Both the position numbers and the translations under genes were made by a program. A stretch of DNA of 64,000 nucleotides from Neorhizobium alkalisoli (GTDB lineage: Bacteria > Pseudomonadota > Alphaproteobacteria > Rhizobiales > Rhizobiaceae). The notes under the pieces are model-generated. The model saw only the letters and a list, made by a program, of their open reading frames with translations, did not search any database and was not told the origin of the DNA. How positions within the stretch are numbered: the first letter of the stretch is position 1; each line of letters starts with the position of its first letter. Where the stretch lies: the NCBI RefSeq assembly GCF_007829835.1, contig NZ_VIWP01000012.1, positions 62,001 to 126,000 of the forward strand. The letters run 5' to 3'. Positions 42,232-50,584 of this stretch are shown here, piece by piece.

Positions 42232-43560
42232 TTACCGCACGCCACCCAGTAATCTTTCGAACAGGTCTGGACCACCCATCTGGCCGCCCTTCAGCATCAG
42301 CTCAAGGCCGTCGATCCGCTTGTCCTCGGAGTTCGCCCTGGTCAGCGTGACACCTTTCGACAGCGTCCCGGCAAAACCCAGCGCCCAGATGTCGAGAGCC
42401 TCCACGGCAAGGCTTGACGTGTCGCCGCCTGCGACACCTGCCCTGCGAACGAAAGGCGCACGCCGCAATACATCGGCAAGCAGCCGGCCTCCGGCCTGCG
42501 CGACCGAAAGCTGCGATGGGCCGCCATCCGTCATTCTGCCCGTATGGGCAATGACCGAGTGGCCTTGCCGCAGCAGGCTCGCACACTGTTCGGCGGTGGT
42601 GGCTACTGCGGCGCCATCAGATACGATCGACGGGATATCGAGCGCCACCGATCGGTAGCGTGCATTTGATCCACCGGCGAGTGCGGTCTCCACCTGGGCT
42701 GCGGTCAAAGCTGATTGGCTGCCTGCGAGCACGAAGACCGGATCGCGCGCCGGAGCGATTTCCAGCGCAGGCACTTCTGCGGTGCAGAGCCCGATCTCGC
42801 GCCAATGCGCAATCACAGCTTCCGCAACGCTGCTCGCGCCGACCGCAAGCAGCGGGGCCGAATGTGCCGACTGCCAAAGTTGCCTGCCAATGCGCTGGAG
42901 ATGCCCAGTCTGGAGCACATCGAACATGACGGCGCGGCCCTCTATCGCTGCAATCCTAGCATCGAGCGCTTCGTCTGACGCGCTATCGAGTTGGCGCCAG
43001 TCCACCAGATCGATATCCGGCACGCCCTGCTTCGACAGATGCAGCCGCAGATCAGCCTCCGACATCGGAGTGACCGGATGATGGGCCATGGTCGGATGGC
43101 GGTCGATGCGAAAAACCTCGCCGCCAGTGCCAGCGGCGGCAAACAGGTTGCCGAAAGCACAATATCGCCCCAGGCTCGGCTGGCCGCCGACAATGGCGCG
43201 GAGTGGGTTCGGCATATAGTGTTCAAGAGTCCGGATGGCTTCGCCAAGGCTGCCGAAAGTCGGAGAACTGTCGAAGGTCGAGCAACATTTGTAATGCAGC
43301 AGCGTAATTCGCAGCTCTTGCGCAAACCGGCCGACCGGATCGACCTCCCGTCGAAGTGCCTCGGGCGGCATGGATCGCGCAGCGCCGGCAATACCCAGGG
43401 CATCGAACGGTCCAACGGCCGCGAGGCGCCCGAGATCCGGCACCCCGAGGCAGAGCAGTGCTTTCAGGCCGGCCTCGGCGAATGTCGCGAGCGTGTCGGA
43501 GGCGCCGGTAAAGTCATCGCCATACCAGAGATATTTGATCGCCTGCCTGTCGCCTGTCAC
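42232..43560 (-). CDS. Four-carbon acid sugar kinase family protein (DUF1537)
   Basis: 442 aa from a GTG that overlaps the RuBisCO-like stop (GTGA). N-terminal YLWYGDDFTGASDTLATFAEAG holds the DD-GA-D substrate motif; C-terminal VAGGDTSS binds ATP and LKGGQMGGPDLF follows. The longer upstream frame lies wholly inside the RuBisCO-like gene and is not coding. The family phosphorylates acids such as 3-oxo-tetronate or 3-oxo-isoapionate. Coupled to a RuBisCO-like protein, 3-oxo-isoapionate kinase (OiaK) is the best-known analogue. Confidence 0.9.
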   Translation of the reverse strand: MTGDRQAIKYLWYGDDFTGASDTLATFAEAGLKALLCLGVPDLGRLAAVGPFDALGIAGAARSMPPEALRREVDPVGRFAQELRITLLHYKCCSTFDSSPTFGSLGEAIRTLEHYMPNPLRAIVGGQPSLGRYCAFGNLFAAAGTGGEVFRIDRHPTMAHHPVTPMSEADLRLHLSKQGVPDIDLVDWRQLDSASDEALDARIAAIEGRAVMFDVLQTGHLQRIGRQLWQSAHSAPLLAVGASSVAEAVIAHWREIGLCTAEVPALEIAPARDPVFVLAGSQSALTAAQVETALAGGSNARYRSVALDIPSIVSDGAAVATTAEQCASLLRQGHSVIAHTGRMTDGGPSQLSVAQAGGRLLADVLRRAPFVRRAGVAGGDTSSLAVEALDIWALGFAGTLSKGVTLTRANSEDKRIDGLELMLKGGQMGGPDLFERLLGGVR

Positions 43561-44828
43561 TTCGACCTGCCGAAAAATGAAAGCGCCGCGGCAAGGTTGG
43601 GCGCTTCTGCCGCCGCCTCGGCCAGTGTCTGACCTGCCGCGAGCGCTGCCCAAGCCTCGTGCAGGCTTTTTACGCCTGCAGTCGGGCCTTGAGGGTGAGC
43701 GAGGATGCCGCCGCCGCACATGAAAAGAAAGTCGCCGCTCGGCACGGCTTTCGCCGTCTGGGGCAGGGTGCCTGCCCACTGGCCCGAGGAAAAGGCGGGC
43801 ATGACGATGTCGTCTCTATCGGCCGGATCCGCGAGCGGCGCCAGACTGTCATGCGCGCCCTCGATCACTTCCGAATTCGGCTGCGAGAATTTGCCGTCCA
43901 GACCGTGGACATGCATGTGATCGGTGCCGGTCAGCCTCCACAGCGTCTGATAGGGCTGGAAATCCATGCCGAGCGCTGGGTGGCGGGACATCATGCCGAA
44001 ACCATTGCGGTGCCCGTGGATAACGAGGTCGGTGTGCCGTCGCAGCGCCTGCACGGACGAAAACCCGGCCCAGTTCAGGCTTACCATCACACAGGTGCCG
44101 CCTTCGCGGGCGACGAGATCCGCATGCCTCAGCATCGCCTCGTGCTCATCGCTGATGTTGAAGGCGACCATGACCGCCTTGCCTGTCTTGTCCTGCCAGC
44201 GCCGGACGTGATTCATCACGGCCGGGATGCGCTGAGCGATCGGGGCATGCTCGGAATCGGCGTTGCACTCGTCGTCCTTGATGAAGTCCACACCCGCTTC
44301 ACAGAGTTCACCAACGAGCGTACCCGTCTCCTCCGCAGACAGTCCGACATTCGGCTTGATGATCGTTCCAATCAGCGGCCGTCCCTCGACCTGCGTCAGC
44401 ATGCGCGTCCCGCGCACGCCGTGGCGGGGACGTTCGAAGCGGTTGCGGAACTCCGACGGCAGATCGATATGCTCGAGGCGCAAGCCCGTCGTCCCACCGA
44501 GATCATAAAGGTTGCCAGCAAGTGTCGCCGCGAGCGTCGGCAAGTTGCGGCCGATATTGGCGGGCGGAAAGGATACGGTGACACGTGCTCGCCGCCACGG
44601 CCCGCCGCGCCCCTGCCGCGACAGAAGAGCATTCGGCAGGCTCGGTTCGGACAGTGGTTCCAGCTCCTCGATTACCTCCACCGTGGCGCGGGTCAGTGCC
44701 TTGAGATCCTCGCTCTCGTTGGCAACCCGCACGAACGTTCCGCTGCTCTGCTCGCCGGCCAGCACTTCGGCAACCTGCATGGGCTCATCGGGTGTCTCGA
44801 TGAGATAACGCGCCTTGATCCGCTGCAT
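43557..44828 (-). CDS. RuBisCO-like protein (RuBisCO large-chain family, non-CO2-fixing)
   Basis: 423 aa. Against RuBisCO: E26/T31 in EQSSGTF (E60/T65), N106 (N123), K158 in IIKPN (K175), carbamylated-Lys site FIKDDE with K184, D186, E187 (K201/D203/E204), HMHVH 304-308 near H327, DGKF with K313 (loop-6 K334). K177 is N160 and the S379 region is CGGG. Metal site kept, carboxylase residues partly lost, as in RuBisCO-like proteins. Coupled with a DUF1537 kinase it resembles 3-oxo-isoapionate-4-phosphate transcarboxylase/hydrolase (OiaX), giving 3-phosphoglycerate. Start 44828 overlaps the VOC stop by 1 base. Confidence 0.93.
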   Translation of the reverse strand: MQRIKARYLIETPDEPMQVAEVLAGEQSSGTFVRVANESEDLKALTRATVEVIEELEPLSEPSLPNALLSRQGRGGPWRRARVTVSFPPANIGRNLPTLAATLAGNLYDLGGTTGLRLEHIDLPSEFRNRFERPRHGVRGTRMLTQVEGRPLIGTIIKPNVGLSAEETGTLVGELCEAGVDFIKDDECNADSEHAPIAQRIPAVMNHVRRWQDKTGKAVMVAFNISDEHEAMLRHADLVAREGGTCVMVSLNWAGFSSVQALRRHTDLVIHGHRNGFGMMSRHPALGMDFQPYQTLWRLTGTDHMHVHGLDGKFSQPNSEVIEGAHDSLAPLADPADRDDIVMPAFSSGQWAGTLPQTAKAVPSGDFLFMCGGGILAHPQGPTAGVKSLHEAWAALAAGQTLAEAAAEAPNLAAALSFFGRSK

Positions 44829-45382
44829 CAGAGCGTTCCCAGATCCGGGAACGCCCGCACCGGATCTGAGCCGTCCCACCCGACGGACGCTTCGCGGATG
44901 AGATTGAAAAGTCGGCCTTTCGGGCCTGCGACCTCAGAAAGTTCGATCACCGTGCCTGGATGGACAATGTTGCCGGGTGTCTTCTTCTCGAAATAGACGA
45001 AGCGCCCGTTGCTGCCGACTTCGCCGGTCATGCAGACTTCAAAACCTTCCTGCGTTGCGCGTGCCAGGTCGGCGTCGAAATTTTCGGTCCAGTAAGCGAA
45101 ATGCTGGACACCGGTAAAGCCGGCACGCTGAAAATCGCGATACATGGACGGGACATCGTTGCGGGTCTGGAGCAGCTCGATCTGCAGCCCGCCGGCATTG
45201 GCAAGTGCGACGGAATTGTGCGGCTCATGGGGCTCGCCACGATAGGTGTAGTTTACGATCGGAACCTTCGGATTGTAATAGAAGGGCCCGACGCCGAGTA
45301 CTTCCGTCCAGTAGCGCATCGCGTCCTCGATATCCGGAACGAGATAGGCGACCTGTCGAATTTCACCAAAAAACCTGCTCAT
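44828..45382 (-). CDS. VOC (glyoxalase-fold) family protein
   Basis: 184 aa. Begins RQVAYLVPDIEDAMRYWTEVLGVGPFYY, with a second module at GVQHFAYWTENFDADL; the paired beta-alpha-beta-beta-beta repeats and metal-ligand pattern (His/Gln, Glu) are VOC-like. It abuts the RuBisCO-like gene by a 1-base overlap, so it probably acts on the same compound, as an isomerase/epimerase or lyase. Function unknown. Confidence 0.88.
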   Translation of the reverse strand: MSRFFGEIRQVAYLVPDIEDAMRYWTEVLGVGPFYYNPKVPIVNYTYRGEPHEPHNSVALANAGGLQIELLQTRNDVPSMYRDFQRAGFTGVQHFAYWTENFDADLARATQEGFEVCMTGEVGSNGRFVYFEKKTPGNIVHPGTVIELSEVAGPKGRLFNLIREASVGWDGSDPVRAFPDLGTL

Positions 45383-45406
45383 GCGTAAATCCAGTTCTGT
45401 AAAATG

Positions 45407-47281
45407 TCAGAGAAATCCGATGGAGAGCCACGGCCAGGCGGCGATCACGACGATGCCGATCGCAAGTGCAGTCATGTAGCCCCAGATTGGCCGCATCCCG
45501 AGGCTCGGATCGACCTTGCCGATAGCGCAGGCGGTGTAATAACCGACACCGAATGGCGGCGCGAAAAGCCCCAGACCCATAGAAAGCACAACGACGATTG
45601 CATAATGCACCTCGTGCACCCCCACTTGATGGGCAATCGGGAACATCAGCGGGCCGAACAGCACGATCGCCGGAATGCCTTCCAGAAGGCTGCCGAGAAT
45701 GACGAAAACGAGGATCGACACCGCCATGAAGGTGACCTGTCCGCCGGGCAGGCTGGCGATGAAGGTCGCCAGGTTCGAAGCAAAGCCGGATTGGGTCAGA
45801 GCCCAGGCCATGCCTGTCGCCGCGCCGATGATGAAGACGATTGCTCCGGAAAGAGCAGCGGTCTCGATCAGCATCGGGATGAGCCGTTTTGCGTCGAAGC
45901 AGCGATAGACGAAGATCCCGACGATCGTGGCATAGGCGATGCCGATGGTCGAAACTTCGGTCGCGGTCGCGACACCCTCGACCACCGCCGTGCGCACGAT
46001 GATCGGAAGTGCCAAAGCCGGAAGCGAATAGAGGAAGCTCCACCAGATTTCCTTGCGGCTTGCGCGGACGATGCCGGAGAGGTCTTCCTTGCGGTATCGC
46101 CACCAGACGACGAGGCAAAGCGCCAGCCCTAGCAACAGGCCGGGAAGCATGCCACCGGTGAAAAGTGCCGCGATCGATACGCCGGTGACCGAACCAATGG
46201 TAATCAGAACAATCGATGGAGGCACTGTTTCGGTCTGCGCCCCGGTTGTTGCGAGAAGTGCAACGAGATCGCCCTGGTCGGCGCCGCGTGCCTTCATTTC
46301 CGGAAACAGGACCGGCGCAATGGCCGCCATGTCGGCGGCCTTGGAGCCTGAAATGCCGGAGACCAGGTAGATGGCACCGATCAGCACATAGGAGAGGCCG
46401 CCACGCACATGGCCGAGAAGATTGGCCAGAAAGCGCACCATGGCGCGCGCCATGCCGGTCATTTCGATCAGCAGACCGAGAAAGACGAATAGTGGCACGG
46501 CAAGAAGGATCATGTGCGACATGCCTTCGTCCATACGCCCGACCAGCACGACCATGGGAGTGCGGGTGGTCAGAGCCATGAAGCCGAAGGTCGACAGCGC
46601 AAAGGTGAAGGCGATGGGCACGCCGGCAAACACGCCTGCGCCGACGATGACCACGAAGAAAACGATGAGATTGAGTTTGCCGAGCGGGACCAGAATGGGA
46701 CTGGCGAGCCACATAGCAACGCACAGTACGGCGACCAGGCTCACCGCCTTGGCGACGGTGGTGAGATCGGCGCGCGTGACAAGCCTCAGAACGGCAAGAA
46801 CAATCATCAGGCCGACACCGACGGGCAGGGCGGCTGCACGCCAGGCATTGCTGATCTCGAGTGCCGGCGTGGAAACGATCGCCTCGCGGCCGGCATATTT
46901 ATAGGCCGGGTAAGCTATCAGTAAGAGAAAGGCGAGTGCAGCACCCTGCGCCACCATTTCCAGAAACACGCGCGTCTGGGGTTTTGCATAAGAGACGAAG
47001 GCCGTCATGCGCATATGCTCGCCGCGCCGCAAGGCGACGGCGGCCCCCAGCATGGACAGCCACAGGAAGAAGATTCCCGCCAGCTCGTCCGACCAGACGA
47101 TGGGTGCGCGAAAGATGTATCGCGCAACCACGCCGCTCAGGAGAATAGCGATATCGCCGAAGGCAAGCGCCGCGGCTGCTATCTCCACGCAGCCGCCGAC
47201 GCCCCGTTCCACCTGGCCGATGACAGCCCGCCATCCCGAGGCGGGCCGACTGCCGGCTTCAAGCAAGACCCCGCCGCTCAT
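45407..47281 (-). CDS. TRAP transporter fused small and large membrane subunits (DctQM)
   Basis: 624 aa. N-terminal ~190 residues are the four-helix DctQ part (VARYIFRAPIVWSDELAGIFFLWLSMLGA...GEHMRM); the remainder is the DctM antiporter with FAGVPIAFTF, GSKAADMAAIAPVLFPEM, and PPSIVLITIGSVTG. About 16 membrane segments. Drives acid uptake with sodium or proton gradient together with DctP. Start overlaps the DctP stop by 1 base. Confidence 0.95.
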   Translation of the reverse strand: MSGGVLLEAGSRPASGWRAVIGQVERGVGGCVEIAAAALAFGDIAILLSGVVARYIFRAPIVWSDELAGIFFLWLSMLGAAVALRRGEHMRMTAFVSYAKPQTRVFLEMVAQGAALAFLLLIAYPAYKYAGREAIVSTPALEISNAWRAAALPVGVGLMIVLAVLRLVTRADLTTVAKAVSLVAVLCVAMWLASPILVPLGKLNLIVFFVVIVGAGVFAGVPIAFTFALSTFGFMALTTRTPMVVLVGRMDEGMSHMILLAVPLFVFLGLLIEMTGMARAMVRFLANLLGHVRGGLSYVLIGAIYLVSGISGSKAADMAAIAPVLFPEMKARGADQGDLVALLATTGAQTETVPPSIVLITIGSVTGVSIAALFTGGMLPGLLLGLALCLVVWWRYRKEDLSGIVRASRKEIWWSFLYSLPALALPIIVRTAVVEGVATATEVSTIGIAYATIVGIFVYRCFDAKRLIPMLIETAALSGAIVFIIGAATGMAWALTQSGFASNLATFIASLPGGQVTFMAVSILVFVILGSLLEGIPAIVLFGPLMFPIAHQVGVHEVHYAIVVVLSMGLGLFAPPFGVGYYTACAIGKVDPSLGMRPIWGYMTALAIGIVVIAAWPWLSIGFL

Positions 47282-48306
47282 CAGAGCTTCTTGCCTACGC
47301 TGGCTTCCAGCAAAGCCCAGGCTTCGTCACCGAACTTGCCCTTCCATTCGTCGTAGAACTTGGCTTTCTGGAGCTTTTCCTGAAAACTGTCGGCGGACGG
47401 TGCGTTGAAGACCACGCCCTTGGCGGAAAGATCGCCTTCGATGCCCTTGTTGATCTTCTCGAGATCGGCGCGCTGCTGGATGCCTGCCTCGTTGAAGGCG
47501 CGTTCGATGATCGTCTGCAGATCGTCCGGCAGCGAGCTCCAAGTGTCGCCGTTGAAGGTGAAATGATAACCGTCCCAGCTGTGATTGGTTTTCGAGCAGT
47601 ATTTCTGCACTTCGTAGAGCTTGGCCGTCTGCATGATGGCCAGCGGATTTTCCTGTGCCTCGACGATCTTCGTCTGCAGCGCCGAATAAACCTCGCTGAA
47701 TTGCAGGCTGGTCGGCGAGGCGCCGAGCGACTTGAACAGCGAAACGCCCATGGCGCTGACCGGAACGCGGATGGTCAGGCCGGAAAGATCGGCGGCATTG
47801 GTGATCGGCTTGCTGCTCGTGGTGATCTGCCGGAAGCCGTTGTCCCACATTTTCGAGAATGTATGGAGGCCGATCTTCGTGAAGGCGCCGCGGATATGAT
47901 CGCCAAGCTTGCCGTCCACCGCGCCCCAAATCTGGCTGTAGTCGCTGAAGGCGAAACCGACCGCCGTGATGGCGCTGATCGGCGCAATGGTGGCAATCAC
48001 CATCGTGCCGGGCGTGAACATATCGACGCCGCCGCTGCGAACCTGGCCGAGCATGTCGGTGTCACCGCCGAGCTGGTTGTTCGGGAAGATGGCGATTTCC
48101 ACCCGGCCATTGCTTTCCTTGGCGACACGTTGTGCAGCCTCGGCGGCACGAATGTTCAAGGGGTGGCTGAGCGGCAGGTTGTTGGCGTATTTCAACGAGA
48201 ATTCAGGTGTCGCTGCAAGGGCCAGATGTGGTGCGCCGAGCACCATTCCGGCGACCGGCAGGGCTGCCATCTGCTTCAAAACCGTACGACGGGTAAACGT
48301 GGTCAT
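47281..48306 (-). CDS. TRAP transporter substrate-binding protein (DctP)
   Basis: 341 aa. N-terminal TRRTVLKQMAALPVAG is a twin-arginine signal, cleavage near ALAATPE. ANNLPLSHPLNIRAAEAA, LGGDTDMLGQVRSGG and VSAMGVSLFKSLGASPTSLQFSEVYSALQTK fit DctP7-type proteins, with the conserved Arg in TIRVPVS. The ligand is expected to be an organic or sugar acid matching the downstream enzymes. Confidence 0.95.
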   Translation of the reverse strand: MTTFTRRTVLKQMAALPVAGMVLGAPHLALAATPEFSLKYANNLPLSHPLNIRAAEAAQRVAKESNGRVEIAIFPNNQLGGDTDMLGQVRSGGVDMFTPGTMVIATIAPISAITAVGFAFSDYSQIWGAVDGKLGDHIRGAFTKIGLHTFSKMWDNGFRQITTSSKPITNAADLSGLTIRVPVSAMGVSLFKSLGASPTSLQFSEVYSALQTKIVEAQENPLAIMQTAKLYEVQKYCSKTNHSWDGYHFTFNGDTWSSLPDDLQTIIERAFNEAGIQQRADLEKINKGIEGDLSAKGVVFNAPSADSFQEKLQKAKFYDEWKGKFGDEAWALLEASVGKKL

Positions 48307-48347
48307 CTTAATCCTCCTCCAAAGATCACATTTTCAATTTGGATGAT

Positions 48348-48384
48348 CCGCCGGAATGGAAATCTCCTACCCACATTCCAGCGG
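48348..48384 (-). other. Stem-loop and AATCAAA half-site between SDR and DctP genes
   Basis: CCGCCGGAATG (48348-48358) pairs with CATTCCAGCGG (48374-48384), 10 of 11 bases. Just beyond, AATCAAA at 48399-48405 repeats the core of the LacI-region operator. The hairpin may end part of the SDR transcript or mark a separate DctP transcript. Confidence 0.5.
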
Positions 48385-48417
48385 AAACCATCAAGCTCAA
48401 TCAAAAACCATCAATGA

Positions 48418-49224
48418 TCAGCCGCACCTTGCATGCATGCCGCCATCGACCAGCAATTCAACGCCATTGATATATTTCGCCTCGTCGCTCGCGAGGAAGA
48501 CCGCGGCATGGGCAACATCCCAGCCATCCCCCATGCTGCCGGTCGGCGAAAGCCGGTTACGGGCGGCGACCATCTCGTCGCGGCCAGCATAAAAACCCGA
48601 GATCTGACTATATATATGCGGGGTATCCATCACGCCCGGTAGAATGCAGTTGGCGCGAATGCCCTTTGCTGCATATTGCAGGGCAATGCTCTGGGTAAAG
48701 CTGTTCACGGCGCCCTTGCTGGCGGCATAGGCGCAATAGGCATAACCGGTCCAGCGAACCCCGCCGAGAGCACCGATATTGACGATCGCGCCGCTTCCCT
48801 GAGCTTCCATCACAGGCAAAACTGCCTTGCAAGTCAGGAACATGCTCTTGACATTGACCGCCATGACCTTGTCCCAGGTGGCCTCTTCGGTCTCCACCGG
48901 ACCGCCTTGCGATGTAATGCCGACATTGTTGTGCAGGATGTCGATCCGTCCGAACGCGTCGAGCGTCTTGTCGATGCATGCCTTGATGTCCGAAAACGAA
49001 GTCGCATCGGCGACCATGGCCTGAGCGGTGCCACCTTCCTCGCGGATAATCTTCTCGGTGACGGCAGCCGCATTGCCATTCACGTCGATGACGGCGACTT
49101 TGGCGCCCGCCCTCGCAAATGCAACGGCAACCGCCTTGCCATTGCCCCATCCCTCTCCAATCGAGCCGGCACCGAACACTGCGGCAGTTTTGCCGCGCAG
49201 CCGCCCCGCAAGCGCATTTTCCAC
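48418..49224 (-). CDS. Short-chain dehydrogenase/reductase (SDR)
   Basis: 268 aa from a GTG with GAGGAGG upstream. Cofactor motif AVFGAGSIGEGWG at about 16-27, NNVG at 99-102, Y166-x3-K170 in CAYAASKGAV. The usual Ser 13 residues before Tyr is replaced: NIGALGG at 149-155. LPGVMDTPHIY follows. First gene of the TRAP/RuBisCO-like set and the one next to the LacI regulator. Would oxidise a hydroxyl of the imported acid, or be an atypical SDR. Confidence 0.9.
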   Translation of the reverse strand: MENALAGRLRGKTAAVFGAGSIGEGWGNGKAVAVAFARAGAKVAVIDVNGNAAAVTEKIIREEGGTAQAMVADATSFSDIKACIDKTLDAFGRIDILHNNVGITSQGGPVETEEATWDKVMAVNVKSMFLTCKAVLPVMEAQGSGAIVNIGALGGVRWTGYAYCAYAASKGAVNSFTQSIALQYAAKGIRANCILPGVMDTPHIYSQISGFYAGRDEMVAARNRLSPTGSMGDGWDVAHAAVFLASDEAKYINGVELLVDGGMHARCG

Positions 49225-49298
49225 CGCAAGCCTCCTCGCCTATTTGGTGAAACATAGATATATTATTGATTGAAATAACAGGCTTGAAATGCAGAAGC

Positions 49299-49325
49299 AA
49301 TCAAATTATTTGATGTAATTTGATT
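49299..49325. promoter_or_regulatory. AT-rich operator of the RuBisCO-like cluster (candidate)
   Basis: AATCAAATT (49299-49307) and AATTTGATT (49317-49325) form a perfect 9-bp inverted repeat; inside it ATCAAAT-T-ATTTGAT (49300-49314) is a perfect palindrome as well. It is within the 117-base divergent region, 17 bases before the regulator ATG. Confidence 0.65.
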
Positions 49326-49341
49326 GAATTAGAGGTGAGAG

Positions 49342-50403
49342 ATGACGACTGAACCCGCTGGCGCCGAGATATTGGGACGCAAGGTGAATATCGCTGAGCT
49401 TGCGGCGGCTGCGGGCGTTTCCACCGCCACGGTCGATCGCATCCTCAATCAGCGCGGTGGCGTACGCCAGCCGACGATCGACCGCGTCATTCTGGCGGCC
49501 GATCAGCTCGGTTTTGCGCTGCCGGCAACGATGCGCAGGCAGGCGCCGGCGATGCGTCTGTCCTTCGTACTGCCTGTCGCCAACAACAAGTATCTCCGGC
49601 TGCTTGCCGACACGATCCGGCAATCGGTCGAGGAGTTGGAGCAGTATAATGTTCGCTGTCAGGTTATCCCGATCGCAAGCTTCAATCCTGCCGTGCTGGC
49701 CGAACATCTGATGCAGCTTGCAGCGACAGAGGATGGCATTGCCTTCATGGCGCTGGAGCATCCGCTTGTGCGCGAGGCGGTGAAGACCCTGTCGGGCCGC
49801 GGCATTCATCTGCTGACCCTCATATCCGATATCTCCAACGCGCCTCGGGCAGCTTTTGTCGGCATGGACAACCGGTCTGCCGGCCGGACCGCGGGCCTGC
49901 TTCTCGGCCGCTTCGTCGGTACATCGACGCAGGCCGGCAATAAGGTCGTGATGTTCGCGGGGTCACTCAGCTATCGCGGCCATGAGGAACGCGAGATGGG
50001 TTTCCGGCACATCCTGAACGAGGCCTATCCGAGACTCGAGATCATCGGGTTACGCGAGGGGCATGACGATGCCCACAGCAATTACAAGATCGCATCGGCT
50101 CTGCTCGAGCAGCACCCGGACATTATCGGGATCTACAATGTCGGCGGCGCCTCGGAGGGTGTTGCGAGGGCGCTGGTGGAGGCGAACCGCCATCAAGATG
50201 TTGTCTTCATCGGCCATGGTCTGACGGCGGAGACCCGTGCGTTGTTGGTACAGGGAACGCTGGATGCCGTCATCAACGTGACGCCGCTGACACTGATGCG
50301 AAATGCCGTTCGCATCTTCAACAACCTGCGCGAGGGCCGCGAACCAACGGTTGGCGTGGAGGCCGCGCCGATCGGTATCGTTCTACGGGAGAATCTGCCT
50401 TGA
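49342..50403 (+). CDS. LacI-family transcriptional regulator
   Basis: 353 aa. HTH: VNIAELAAAAGVSTATVDRILNQRGGVRQPTIDR (two parts, about residues 16-48) with TVDRIL in place of TVSRVL, like the regulator at 27480. Ligand-binding fold: AAFVGMDNRSAGRTAGLLLG, KVVMFAGSLSYRGHEEREMGF and GIYNVGGASEGVARAL. GAGGTGAG lies before the ATG. Divergent from the SDR/TRAP/RuBisCO-like operon, and so its likely controller. Confidence 0.94.
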   Translation: MTTEPAGAEILGRKVNIAELAAAAGVSTATVDRILNQRGGVRQPTIDRVILAADQLGFALPATMRRQAPAMRLSFVLPVANNKYLRLLADTIRQSVEELEQYNVRCQVIPIASFNPAVLAEHLMQLAATEDGIAFMALEHPLVREAVKTLSGRGIHLLTLISDISNAPRAAFVGMDNRSAGRTAGLLLGRFVGTSTQAGNKVVMFAGSLSYRGHEEREMGFRHILNEAYPRLEIIGLREGHDDAHSNYKIASALLEQHPDIIGIYNVGGASEGVARALVEANRHQDVVFIGHGLTAETRALLVQGTLDAVINVTPLTLMRNAVRIFNNLREGREPTVGVEAAPIGIVLRENLP

Positions 50404-50584
50404 GGCTTGGCAAATTGGCGTCTGCAACCACGCGTCGTTGCTGTGAGCAACTAACGATATGTGCGGTGCCGGAGCGAAGGCTTAATCGGTGAACCCCTCT
50501 ATAAATCGCCTTATTGATTAGGCCTTCGCCGTGTCGACGGTTCGATTCCATTCAGGACCAAATGCATCACTTTTTCGCCACTGC

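Noticed and set aside
42232..43779. Extended N-terminus of the DUF1537 kinase
   Set aside because: The first 73 residues lie inside the RuBisCO-like coding sequence and are arginine-rich; the GTG at 43560 gives the normal N-terminus.
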